This document shows, one piece after another, positions 54,527 to 61,972 of a DNA stretch of 64,000 nucleotides; the first letter of the stretch is position 1; each line of letters opens with the position of its first letter. A program made the translations under genes and the position numbers. Under the pieces are notes generated by a model. That model did not search any database. It saw only the letters and a program-made list of their open reading frames with translations, and was not told the DNA's origin. Source of the stretch: an uncultured Hymenobacter sp. (GTDB lineage Bacteria > Bacteroidota > Bacteroidia > Cytophagales > Hymenobacteraceae); the NCBI GenBank assembly GCA_913776615.1, contig CAJYPK010000024.1, positions 118,490 through 182,489 of the forward strand, written 5' to 3'.

Positions 54527-56826
54527 TATTGCACCACCTCTACCCAGCCCTTGAAGCGGCGGCCGGTGGAAAAGGTGAGCAGGTAGTAGTACATGCCCGC
54601 AGCGTTCTCCCCGGCCCAGTGGAAATTACGATCCGCCGATTCGTACACGAGCCGGCCCCAGCGCGAGAAGATTTTAATACCCGTAAAGCGCGCATCGCAA
54701 AAATCGGGGGGGATGCTGCTCATCGTGAAGATGCGGTTGGTTTGGTTGGTACCCAGGGGCAGGATGATGTTGGGCGGCGTGAAGTCGGCCGAATCGGGAT
54801 CGATAACCTGGAAGCGCACGGTGCGGGTTTGGGGCACGGGCCGGCAGGTAGTTTCCTGGAGTTGAAAGGTGACGGTGAGGATTTGCGGCTTGCCGTTGAC
54901 GACGCCCGCGCTCGCGCAGCTCGGGAGCCACGTAAACGTTCCCGCGGCCGTCCCCGCTGGGCCGGCGGTAGTCGTGAAGCGCATATCGGCGTTGGCCAGG
55001 TCGAAGCCCTGACCGGTGGCGCTCAGCGCAAGCACGTCGGAATCGGCGTCGCGGCCAGTGAAGCTGGCGGTGTACGGCTGGCCCAGTGGCAGCCGGACGA
55101 GCGGCGGCTCGGCGGGTGCCACCGTGGCGGGCGGTAGCGTGCTGGTAAGCACTGGCGGCGCATTGGTATAATCCACCACAACGGGAACGCTGAGGGGAGC
55201 TGAGGTCTGCTGCTCGCCACAGTTGGAGGTAGAGCTAGCCGTAAAAAGTAGCTGCCGTACCTGGTTGCTGGGGTCGGTAACGGCCCGGCAGTCAACCGGC
55301 CAGGTAAAGCGGGCGCGGCGCGTCTGGCCAGTCTGGGCCTGGGGGGTGAGGCTGGCGCCTAGGTTAGCGGGGTCGAAGCCCGTGCTGCCCGCCAGCGTAA
55401 ACAAAATGGGGTCGCCCTCGGCATCGGTGCCCACGAGGTCGAAGGCCAGCGACTGGCCGGGGCGCACGTGCAAGGGTAGAGTAGGGCCGGCGGTACTGGT
55501 GAGCGTCGGGGCCGCGTTGGGCGGCAGGGCCGCCGTAAAAGCTACGTGTACCGTATCGCGCTTGGGCAGTGAGCAGCCGTTGTCGGCCACCAGAATGTCG
55601 ATGTAGGCTACCTTGCCCCGGGTGTTGGTGCATTCTGAAAAACAGAGCGAGGCTACCAGCGTATCGGGCCGGCCCGCCATGTGCACCGTGCCGCTCGTGG
55701 CAGTAGTAAACGTGGGCAGCGGCCCCGAATAGCTGACGGCCCGTAGGCTTAGGCTGAGCTGCGAGTTGGGGTCGGGGTCGGTAAAGCGCAGGCGCACGCA
55801 GCGCGAACTAGTGGGCGTGAGGCGCAGCGTATCGCGGCCGGGTCGGTACAGCGTGCGGCCGGTGGTGCCGGGCAGCATCACCAAGCTAGGGGCCGTGTTT
55901 TTCGGGCACACGAGCACTTGCAGCTGGAAATCGCGCCGCGTCTCACCGATTTTCACACCCTTGCGAAATTCCTGGCAGCGCACGCCAAATACAAACAGCC
56001 CCGTGGCCGCCGGCCGCACCGTAAGCCGCCCCGAGCGTATCCCAATGCTCAAGGCCGGCGAACCGGGAATTTGATTGTTCTGGCTGCGGCCGGCTCCCCA
56101 GGTAATGGCCGAGTACGGCGCGGCATCTGCTGCCGTGGGCTTGGGGTCGGCGGGAGTAGAGTGGCCGTTGAGGGGCGTCACCATATCGTACACCAGGGAG
56201 TCGCCGTCGGGATCCTGGCCCGCGAAGTCGTAGGTGAACAGCTCGCCGATGCAGGCGTAGTCGGCCAGGGGAGGAAACACGCGCGGCGTAGAATCGCGGA
56301 ACTCCTGCCCGTTGCGTACCACTGCCGGAAACTCCAGGTAGAACGTCTGGGCCGCGTTGCCGGGAGACACGATGTTGCTGATGGCGTTGTTGCGGCAGCA
56401 GCGCTCTACCGCCGCGTAGTAACCCTGTACCCCGTTGTAGGTGCCGGGTGGTAGCTCAATCGTGCTGCGATACACCAGCGCCTTGGTGCTCAGCGAGCCT
56501 ACCGTGCACGCGGGGTTGGTATAGTTAACAAAGTCATTGGTAATGAGCGGCAATACCACATTGGTCATGCGCTGATTGGTGGCCTTGTCGAAAATGCTGG
56601 CCGTAAGGCTATTATCGAGCGCGCCGGGGTTGCCGTTCACGGCGTCAAAATACAGGTTCAGCGTAAGCTGATACGTATTGCCGCGCAAATATTGCAAGTC
56701 CATCTCCCCCCCAACAATGTGGGTGGCGTGCGCTACCTGCGTCCCGAGCAGCAAGGCAAACAACAGAAGCCAGGTCAACCTGGTCCGGCTGGCCGCGGAA
56801 GCAAGTACTGCGTAGTGTTTTAGCAT
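54526..56826 (-). CDS. Large secreted protein with type IX (type B) sorting domain
   Basis: Surface or secreted protein of 766 residues from ATG 56826 (a start 39 bases earlier is possible). The signal peptide ends near 'GTQVAHATH' and leads into 'HIVGGEMDLQYLRGNTYQLT', the usual opening of Bacteroidetes gliding-motility-associated proteins. The middle is Ig/cadherin-like repeats ('LPLGQPYTASFTGRDADSDV', 'LPLHVRPGQSLAFDLVGTDA'). The last 90 residues are the type B C-terminal domain ('FTPPNIILPLGTNQTNRIF', 'IKIFSRWGRLVYESAD', 'AAGMYYYLLTFSTGRRFKGW'). It is a likely adhesin or cell-surface filament component. Confidence 0.88.
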   Translation of the reverse strand: MLKHYAVLASAASRTRLTWLLLFALLLGTQVAHATHIVGGEMDLQYLRGNTYQLTLNLYFDAVNGNPGALDNSLTASIFDKATNQRMTNVVLPLITNDFVNYTNPACTVGSLSTKALVYRSTIELPPGTYNGVQGYYAAVERCCRNNAISNIVSPGNAAQTFYLEFPAVVRNGQEFRDSTPRVFPPLADYACIGELFTYDFAGQDPDGDSLVYDMVTPLNGHSTPADPKPTAADAAPYSAITWGAGRSQNNQIPGSPALSIGIRSGRLTVRPAATGLFVFGVRCQEFRKGVKIGETRRDFQLQVLVCPKNTAPSLVMLPGTTGRTLYRPGRDTLRLTPTSSRCVRLRFTDPDPNSQLSLSLRAVSYSGPLPTFTTATSGTVHMAGRPDTLVASLCFSECTNTRGKVAYIDILVADNGCSLPKRDTVHVAFTAALPPNAAPTLTSTAGPTLPLHVRPGQSLAFDLVGTDAEGDPILFTLAGSTGFDPANLGASLTPQAQTGQTRRARFTWPVDCRAVTDPSNQVRQLLFTASSTSNCGEQQTSAPLSVPVVVDYTNAPPVLTSTLPPATVAPAEPPLVRLPLGQPYTASFTGRDADSDVLALSATGQGFDLANADMRFTTTAGPAGTAAGTFTWLPSCASAGVVNGKPQILTVTFQLQETTCRPVPQTRTVRFQVIDPDSADFTPPNIILPLGTNQTNRIFTMSSIPPDFCDARFTGIKIFSRWGRLVYESADRNFHWAGENAAGMYYYLLTFSTGRRFKGWVEVVQ

Positions 56827-56973
56827 AATCGAAGATAAAAAAGCAATAAGGCGGGAAGTAGGCACCGTGCGCCAGTTCCCGAAGATAAGTCTCGCCGGGC
56901 AGCCAACAACTGCGTAGTACCTTGCCGCTAACTGCCAGGGCTACCGTTGGCCGCTGGCTAGCTCGCTCCTGCT

Positions 56974-59019
56974 ATGCGCCTTACGTTACGCACACCAGTT
57001 TTATTGTTAGGCTTAGTTTGGCTGCCGCTGGCGCTGCGCGCCCAGCTGCTGGCCGGTGGTGAGGATGCGGCCCTGGCCTGCCGCCAGGCGCGGCTAGGCC
57101 AGGCCGCCCGTGCGGCGGCCACCACCGGGGCCTCGGTGCGCCACCGCCTCAAAATGGACCGCTACGACGTGAAATGGTACAAGCTCGACCTGGCCCTCGA
57201 AAACAACTCCCGGGCCTTGGCGGGCTCGGCCCTGCTGCTGGTGCGGGTGGGCGCGCAGCCGCTCGATTCGCTGGCCTTTGAATTGTACCAGGCCCCGGTA
57301 GGCGCGGCTCCTGGGGCGGCTACCCTCATCATCGACTCGGTGGTGGTTGGCGGGCAGCGCTCGCCGGGGGTGCTGCGGCGGGGGCAGGAGGCTACGGCCG
57401 CGCTGGCGCAGCCAGCGCCGGCCGGCTCGCAGCTGGCCGCCCGTATCTATTACCACGGCACCGCGCCCAACGGCAATACCGGCGCCATCGGCAACGCCTT
57501 CAATACGGCTACCTCGTACCGCCGGGCGGGCGTCGATTACCCGTATAACGTGACCTGGAGCCTGTCGGAGCCGTTCTCGGCCCATGAGTGGTTTCCCTGC
57601 AAGCAGGTGCTCACCGATAAGGCCGATTCCTCGGCCGTGTCGGTTACGACCACGCTACCCAATAAGGTGGGTTCCAATGGGGTACTGCGCCGCACGGTGC
57701 CGTTGCCGGGCAACAAGGTGCGTTACGAGTGGAGCAGCCGCCATCCCATTGCCTACTACCTGATTTCGGTGGCTATTGCGCCTTACGTGGAATACACTAC
57801 GGCGGCCAGTCTACCCGACGGCTCGCGCGTGCCCGTCGTCAATTACATCTACGATCAGGCCTCGTTGGCCTACCACCAGGCCGGGATTGATCAGACGGGC
57901 CGGCTGCTTGGTAATTTCTCTCAGCTAGTGGATAATTACCATTTTGCGGATGAAAAATACGGCCATTCCATGGCCCCCATCGGCGGGGGCATGGAGCACC
58001 AGACCATGACTACGCTCCAGGATTTTGGCTTCACGCTCGTGGCCCACGAGCTGTTTCACCAGTGGTTTGGCGATAATGTTACCTGCGCTTCTTGGCAAGA
58101 CATCTGGCTCAACGAAGCCTTTGCTTCCTACGGGGAATACCTCTCCATGCAAGCCTTCGATACTCCTGCCAACGCGCGCGCCTGGATGGACGACGCCCAG
58201 GCCCGCGCCCGGCTCGAACCCGCTGGTACCGTCTACGTGCCCGATACCACCAACGTCAGCCGTATTTTCAGCTACAACCTGACGTACAAGAAAGGTGCCG
58301 CCGTGGTGCACCTGCTGCGCTACCTCTGCCACGACGACGCCCGCTTTTTCCGGGTGCTGCGCGCCTACCAGCGGCAGTATGGCAACAGTACGGCCCGCAC
58401 GGTCGATTTGCAGCGCTTGTTCGAGGCCGAGCTGGGCCAGTCGCTCGACTATTTTTTCGCCCAGTGGTACCGGGGCAACGGGTACCCCATCTTCAACGTG
58501 CGCTGGAATCAGGTTGGTAATGCGCTTTTTCTGCAAACGAACGAAGCCGTTACCAGCGGAGCTACGCCCGCCTTTTTTCAGGCGGAGGTCGAATATCAAC
58601 TTACTTTTCAGGACGGAAGTACGCGCGTGGTGCGCCTCAGCCAAACCCAGGCCAGCCAGGGCTTTACCGTGCCGGTGAGCGGTGCCGTGGCGGCCGTGGC
58701 GGTGGACCCCGCTGGCTGGCTGCCTGACCAGCCCGGTACCGTGCAGCGCGACAATGCGCTCGTGCTGGCTACGCGAACGGCCAGCGCTCCCCCGCTGACT
58801 TTCTTCCCCAATCCCGCCCACGACCAGCTGACCATCGCCGACTTGCCGGCCAGTGCCGCTGCCGAAATCATCGACGCCACCGGCCGCGTAGTGCTGCGAC
58901 CGGTACTGGCCACCCGGCCCCAGGTTTCCACGCAGTCACTGGCTCCTGGCCTCTACCTGCTGCGTCTGCTCAATGCGCAGGGTATGGTAACGGGGCAGGG
59001 CCGCTTTGCCAAAGAATGA
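56974..59019 (+). CDS. M1 family aminopeptidase with type IX (type A) sorting domain
   Basis: Exported zinc aminopeptidase of 681 residues, signal peptide residues 1-23. Zinc ligands H358, H362 and E381 lie in 'VAHELFHQWFGDN' and 'DIWLNEAFASYGEY'. The substrate-binding motif is 'GGGMEHQTMTT', with His where most M1 enzymes have Asn (GxMEN). The C-terminal 75 residues are a type A sorting domain ('LTFFPNPAHDQLTIADLP', 'SLAPGLYLLRLLNAQG'), so the protein is a predicted T9SS cargo. It is shorter than classical M1 enzymes because the C-terminal helical domain is reduced. Confidence 0.92.
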   Translation: MRLTLRTPVLLLGLVWLPLALRAQLLAGGEDAALACRQARLGQAARAAATTGASVRHRLKMDRYDVKWYKLDLALENNSRALAGSALLLVRVGAQPLDSLAFELYQAPVGAAPGAATLIIDSVVVGGQRSPGVLRRGQEATAALAQPAPAGSQLAARIYYHGTAPNGNTGAIGNAFNTATSYRRAGVDYPYNVTWSLSEPFSAHEWFPCKQVLTDKADSSAVSVTTTLPNKVGSNGVLRRTVPLPGNKVRYEWSSRHPIAYYLISVAIAPYVEYTTAASLPDGSRVPVVNYIYDQASLAYHQAGIDQTGRLLGNFSQLVDNYHFADEKYGHSMAPIGGGMEHQTMTTLQDFGFTLVAHELFHQWFGDNVTCASWQDIWLNEAFASYGEYLSMQAFDTPANARAWMDDAQARARLEPAGTVYVPDTTNVSRIFSYNLTYKKGAAVVHLLRYLCHDDARFFRVLRAYQRQYGNSTARTVDLQRLFEAELGQSLDYFFAQWYRGNGYPIFNVRWNQVGNALFLQTNEAVTSGATPAFFQAEVEYQLTFQDGSTRVVRLSQTQASQGFTVPVSGAVAAVAVDPAGWLPDQPGTVQRDNALVLATRTASAPPLTFFPNPAHDQLTIADLPASAAAEIIDATGRVVLRPVLATRPQVSTQSLAPGLYLLRLLNAQGMVTGQGRFAKE

Positions 59020-59022
59020 GCA

Positions 59023-59697
59023 CTAGCTCTTGTAGTATTCCCCCAGGCGCTCGGTGATGGCCGCATCGGCCAGCGGCTCGTCGAATAGCGTTTTGAGCAG
59101 CGCCTCGAACGACTCGGCCGGCGTAAAGCTCGACTCCTGCAACGGGTTGGTGGCGAGGCGAATGAACAGCGGCCGGTCATTCACACCCACTAGGTCAAGC
59201 GTAATGAGGCCGTAGCGCTGGTTGCAGCGGCCGGTTTCGGTGCAGTCGGTTGGGTTGGGCTTGAAAAATTGCTTGACCGTGTGCTCGCGCAGCTGCTCGC
59301 GGTGGCGCTGGCGACAATCGTGGCAGGCGCGGCGGTAACCCAGGGCCCCTATGCGCTCGCCGAGCAGTTGGTACAGGTGCTCGAAGTTGCCCGGTCCCAT
59401 GCTGGCATCGTAAAAAAACAGCGCGCCCTGGCGGCCCTCCTCGCGCAGCAGCTCCACGCGGGGGCCGCGCTGGCCGCCGGCCCCGCCTTTACGCAAATGA
59501 TAGGCTTTAAAGTAGGGTCCCAGCCAGTTGCGGTACACGCGCTCCGCCACCCAGGCCTGGTGGCGCTGGGCTTGGGCCGGTGTGGGCTGGGCGGCGGGCT
59601 GCCAGTCGGCACCCGCGCCGCTGCTGCGCCGCTGAAAAAGCTGTTGGAGGAGCTGAAGCACTGGAATAATAGAGCAACCTGAACGAATAAAAAACAC
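59023..59697 (-). CDS. Hypothetical protein with paired cysteines
   Basis: Protein of about 224 residues. The start is uncertain: the frame is open to 59790, but that would cross a terminator at 59755-59784, so GTG 59697 or GTG 59661 is more likely. Cysteine pairs occur in 'RACHDCRQRHREQL' and 'DCTETGRCNQRYGLI'. Conserved-looking stretches are 'LGPYFKAYHLRKGGAGGQRG' and 'LDLVGVNDRPLFIRLATNP'. No signal peptide from the later starts. No family is recognised. It is convergent with the M1 gene, only 3 bases apart. Confidence 0.65.
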   Translation of the reverse strand: MFFIRSGCSIIPVLQLLQQLFQRRSSGAGADWQPAAQPTPAQAQRHQAWVAERVYRNWLGPYFKAYHLRKGGAGGQRGPRVELLREEGRQGALFFYDASMGPGNFEHLYQLLGERIGALGYRRACHDCRQRHREQLREHTVKQFFKPNPTDCTETGRCNQRYGLITLDLVGVNDRPLFIRLATNPLQESSFTPAESFEALLKTLFDEPLADAAITERLGEYYKS

Positions 59698-59754
59698 CGG
59701 CCCGGGCAAATAGTTTCGGCCCGCCCGGTGGCGGTAGGCCCCAAAAAACAAAAA

Positions 59755-59784
59755 CAGCGGCCCTCCCACCAGGGAGAGCCGCTG
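59755..59784 (-). terminator. Rho-independent terminator for the DUF2147 gene
   Basis: Stem cagcggccctccc / gggagagccgctg (12 of 13 pairs, 4-base loop). On the minus strand it is followed by tttttgttttttgg, a textbook terminator 31 bases after the DUF2147 stop. Confidence 0.9.
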
Positions 59785-59814
59785 CTGCAAAGCGGGGCCG
59801 CTTGGGCGCCGGGG

Positions 59815-60267
59815 TTACTTCACCCGCGTCCAGGTTTGCGACTTGCCGATGAGCGAAAAGCCGATGTAGCCTTTCACTTCCATGGTGTTAGCCGATTCCA
59901 TCTTCATGTAGCACGAATAGGTTTTGCCGCTCTCGGGGTCGTAGATTTTCCCGTTGTCCCACTTGTTGTCGTCGTCGTAGGTGAAGCCCTGCATAAACAC
60001 CAAGCCCAGGCGCGGGCGATTGCGCAGCTTGGGGTCGGGGTTTTGGGTGTCGGTTTTGGGCTTGCCGGTGGCGGGGTCGTTGGGTACGGTCAGGGTTACG
60101 ATTTTACCGCACAGCTTATCGCCGCACTTGTAAATCTCGAAGGTGGCTTTCTTTTCGGAGTTGGTCCAGATGCCCAGCGGCGACAGGGTTTGGGCCTGCG
60201 CCGAGGTACAGGCGGCGCCCAGCCACAGGGCCAGCAGAAAGAACAGCGACTTATACATGGTGCTCAA
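59815..60267 (-). CDS. DUF2147 domain-containing exported protein
   Basis: Protein of 150 residues (or 147 from the second Met, 60258) with a signal peptide ending near 'AACTSAQAQ'. The mature part matches the DUF2147 pattern: 'PLGIWTNSEKKATFEIYKCG', 'DKLCGKIVTLTVPND', 'TDTQNPDPKLRNRPRLGLVF', 'GKIYDPESGKTYSCYMKM', 'MEVKGYIGFSLIGKSQTWTR'. Function of the family is unknown; it is a small lipocalin-like beta domain. Monocistronic, with its own terminator. Confidence 0.9.
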   Translation of the reverse strand: MSTMYKSLFFLLALWLGAACTSAQAQTLSPLGIWTNSEKKATFEIYKCGDKLCGKIVTLTVPNDPATGKPKTDTQNPDPKLRNRPRLGLVFMQGFTYDDDNKWDNGKIYDPESGKTYSCYMKMESANTMEVKGYIGFSLIGKSQTWTRVK

Positions 60268-60834
60268 GGGTGAGGAAAGTGAAGGGTGAATGAAGGATGG
60301 AAAACTACGGCAAAAAACGATTGCGGGCTAGGAAAGGCAATTATACGGCCAGATTTTAACCTGTCGATACTGGCTGCCGCCCGTACGCAGGCCCAGCGGG
60401 TGAAGCGACTAGCCGGGCGGTGGCAGAAAAAATAAGTGGCGGAGTTAAAATAAGTGGCTTGACTTTCAAGTGTATGCCGCAAAAGGTGCCCCAGTGCCCC
60501 CAGAATAATGCGAAAAGCTTGGAACCTCAGGGCCGGTAATTAACTTTAACACTCAGTAGCGAGTGCTACGGCCCCGTGCAAGTCGCCCTAAGTTGCTGGG
60601 AAACGCCCACGAGGTTATGTGGAACCATAAAGAAAGGAGGTACAAAATGTCTAGTAGTCCCAACCAAATCCTGCCGAGCCTGTCCAATGTAGTACGCGTC
60701 ACCGCCGTACTCGCCTAAACAACAGCTCGGCGGAGGGCGCTGCAGTGTTGTGGCCCCCTTTCGTTGGACAGGTCTTACTGTGAGACGTTGGCACTGTACC
60801 CCAGTGCTTTCGCTCGGTAAGATTTGAAGGATTA
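60268..60834. other. Gene-poor, lower-GC gap of about 570 bases
   Basis: No convincing long gene. Base composition is clearly less GC-rich than in the neighbours. An antisense frame (60566-60883) has no recognisable protein character. The one notable item is a tiny frame with a strong Shine-Dalgarno at 60634-60718. The stretch gtgcaagtcgccctaagttg ... gggaaacgccc before it looks structured. Confidence 0.5.
60647..60718 (+). CDS. Possible 23-residue micro-ORF with strong Shine-Dalgarno
   Basis: aaaggaggt ends 5 bases before ATG 60647, a near-perfect Shine-Dalgarno, rare in Bacteroidetes. The frame encodes 'MSSSPNQILPSLSN' and 9 more residues ('VVRVTAVLA') before TAA. It may be a leader peptide, the relic of a foreign gene, or chance. 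No family is recognised. Confidence 0.25.
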   Translation: MSSSPNQILPSLSNVVRVTAVLA

Positions 60835-60892
60835 GATGCCCGGTTGGCCCGATGGCACGCGCAAGCGTCCCGCGGTGGGCCACCCGGGCATC
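60835..60892. terminator. Long hairpin with T-run on plus strand
   Basis: gatgcccggttggccc (60835-60850) and gggccacccgggcatc (60877-60892) pair over 15 of 16 bases, followed by gctcttttt. It lies just beyond the end of the C40 peptidase gene (minus strand) and may act in both directions. Confidence 0.55.
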
Positions 60893-60909
60893 GCTCTTTT
60901 TATGGGGTT

Positions 60910-61854
60910 TTAGCGGTGCGGCGCTCGGGGCCTGGTGGCTGGCTTGGCCGTTTTTTGCGCGGCGGATTTTTTACGGTAGGCTGGTGTGCCTTTCGGCGCG
61001 GTCGCCTTTACCGCCTTGCGTGCCGAAGCTTTGCCGGCTGAATGCCGAACTGCGGGAGAGTTGGTTGCGGCCTTCGTTTTTGCGCGCAGCGTATGGGTGG
61101 CTGCCGCGTGCCGGCGTGGGCGCACGGCCACCGGGGCTACTTTGGCCGGAAGCAGTGGGGTGGGGACGGTAACTGGTGTCACCGGTGCCGCTGGCAGGGC
61201 CACTACGGCGCCGGCTGGGCGCGAGGCTACCGCGCTGGGCGGCAGCGGCTTGCCCGGGGCGCCTGCCAAATTGCCCGCGCCCAGCACGCGCCGCACCTGC
61301 ATAAAGCGCCGCTCGTAGCCCGAATTTTCGACCTGACTGATTTTCACGCCCGACTCGCGCCGGGCTGAGGAGGCGTGCACGAAGCGCAATGGCGTTTCGC
61401 CCGGGGCCGAAATCACGATGCCGGCGTGGCCGGGCGTAGTGCTGCCCGCGGCCGTGCCCGTAAACACAATAAGGTCGCCGGGCTGAGCCTGGGCACGGGG
61501 CACCGGCCGGCCCGCGCTGATGAGCAGGGCGGTGGAGTGGGGAGTCGCCACGCCGAAGTGCCCGTACACGTACTGTAAAAAACCCGAGCAGTCGAAGCCC
61601 GTAGCCGGGCTGCCGCCCGCGTAGAGGTACGGAGTGCCCAGCTGCCGCAGGGCAAAGCGGACGATGCCAGGCCGGAGGGTATCGGCGGGCAGCGGTGCCA
61701 CGGATACCTTGGCCGAGCGCTGGCTGGCCAGCACGACGGGCGCGGTGTAAGCAGCTGAACCTACTTCCAGCTCAGTCGCCGGCCGGCGCAGGTAGAAAGC
61801 CAGCCCTAGCAGGGTTAGCAATAAAAAACCAAAAATCAGCCAGATACTACGCAT
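60910..61854 (-). CDS. C40 (NlpC/P60) peptidase with basic C-terminal tail
   Basis: Envelope cysteine peptidase of 314 residues, anchored by an N-terminal helix (residues 4-21). NlpC/P60 residues: C89 in 'TGFDCSGFLQYVY', H143 in 'TPGHAGIVISA' and H160 in 'LRFVHASS'. It should cut D-Glu-(meso)DAP bonds in peptidoglycan. Residues from about 195 to the end are a low-complexity Ala/Pro/Lys/Arg tail ('RKAVKATAPKGTPAYRKK') like a histone H1 tail, probably binding anionic wall polymers or DNA. Divergent from the M61 gene. Confidence 0.9.
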   Translation of the reverse strand: MRSIWLIFGFLLLTLLGLAFYLRRPATELEVGSAAYTAPVVLASQRSAKVSVAPLPADTLRPGIVRFALRQLGTPYLYAGGSPATGFDCSGFLQYVYGHFGVATPHSTALLISAGRPVPRAQAQPGDLIVFTGTAAGSTTPGHAGIVISAPGETPLRFVHASSARRESGVKISQVENSGYERRFMQVRRVLGAGNLAGAPGKPLPPSAVASRPAGAVVALPAAPVTPVTVPTPLLPAKVAPVAVRPRRHAAATHTLRAKTKAATNSPAVRHSAGKASARKAVKATAPKGTPAYRKKSAAQKTAKPATRPRAPHR

Positions 61855-61972
61855 GTTTCCAAAAAGGCCGGGCGGGCCGGCTGGCTTAACGGGCGGTGGG
61901 GGCGGCGAGTTGGTAACAAACCGGCGAAAAAGAATCGGTGGCTGGCCCGGCGTGGGGTGTTACTTTGTACGC

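Noticed and set aside
60550..60720. Group II intron
   Set aside because: Only a loose resemblance at the 5' side; no domain V hairpin or reverse transcriptase frame was found, so it is kept only as a hypothesis to test.
60566..60883. 105-codon minus-strand frame in the lower-GC gap
   Set aside because: It includes a long hairpin, has no recognisable domain and lacks a plausible start context.
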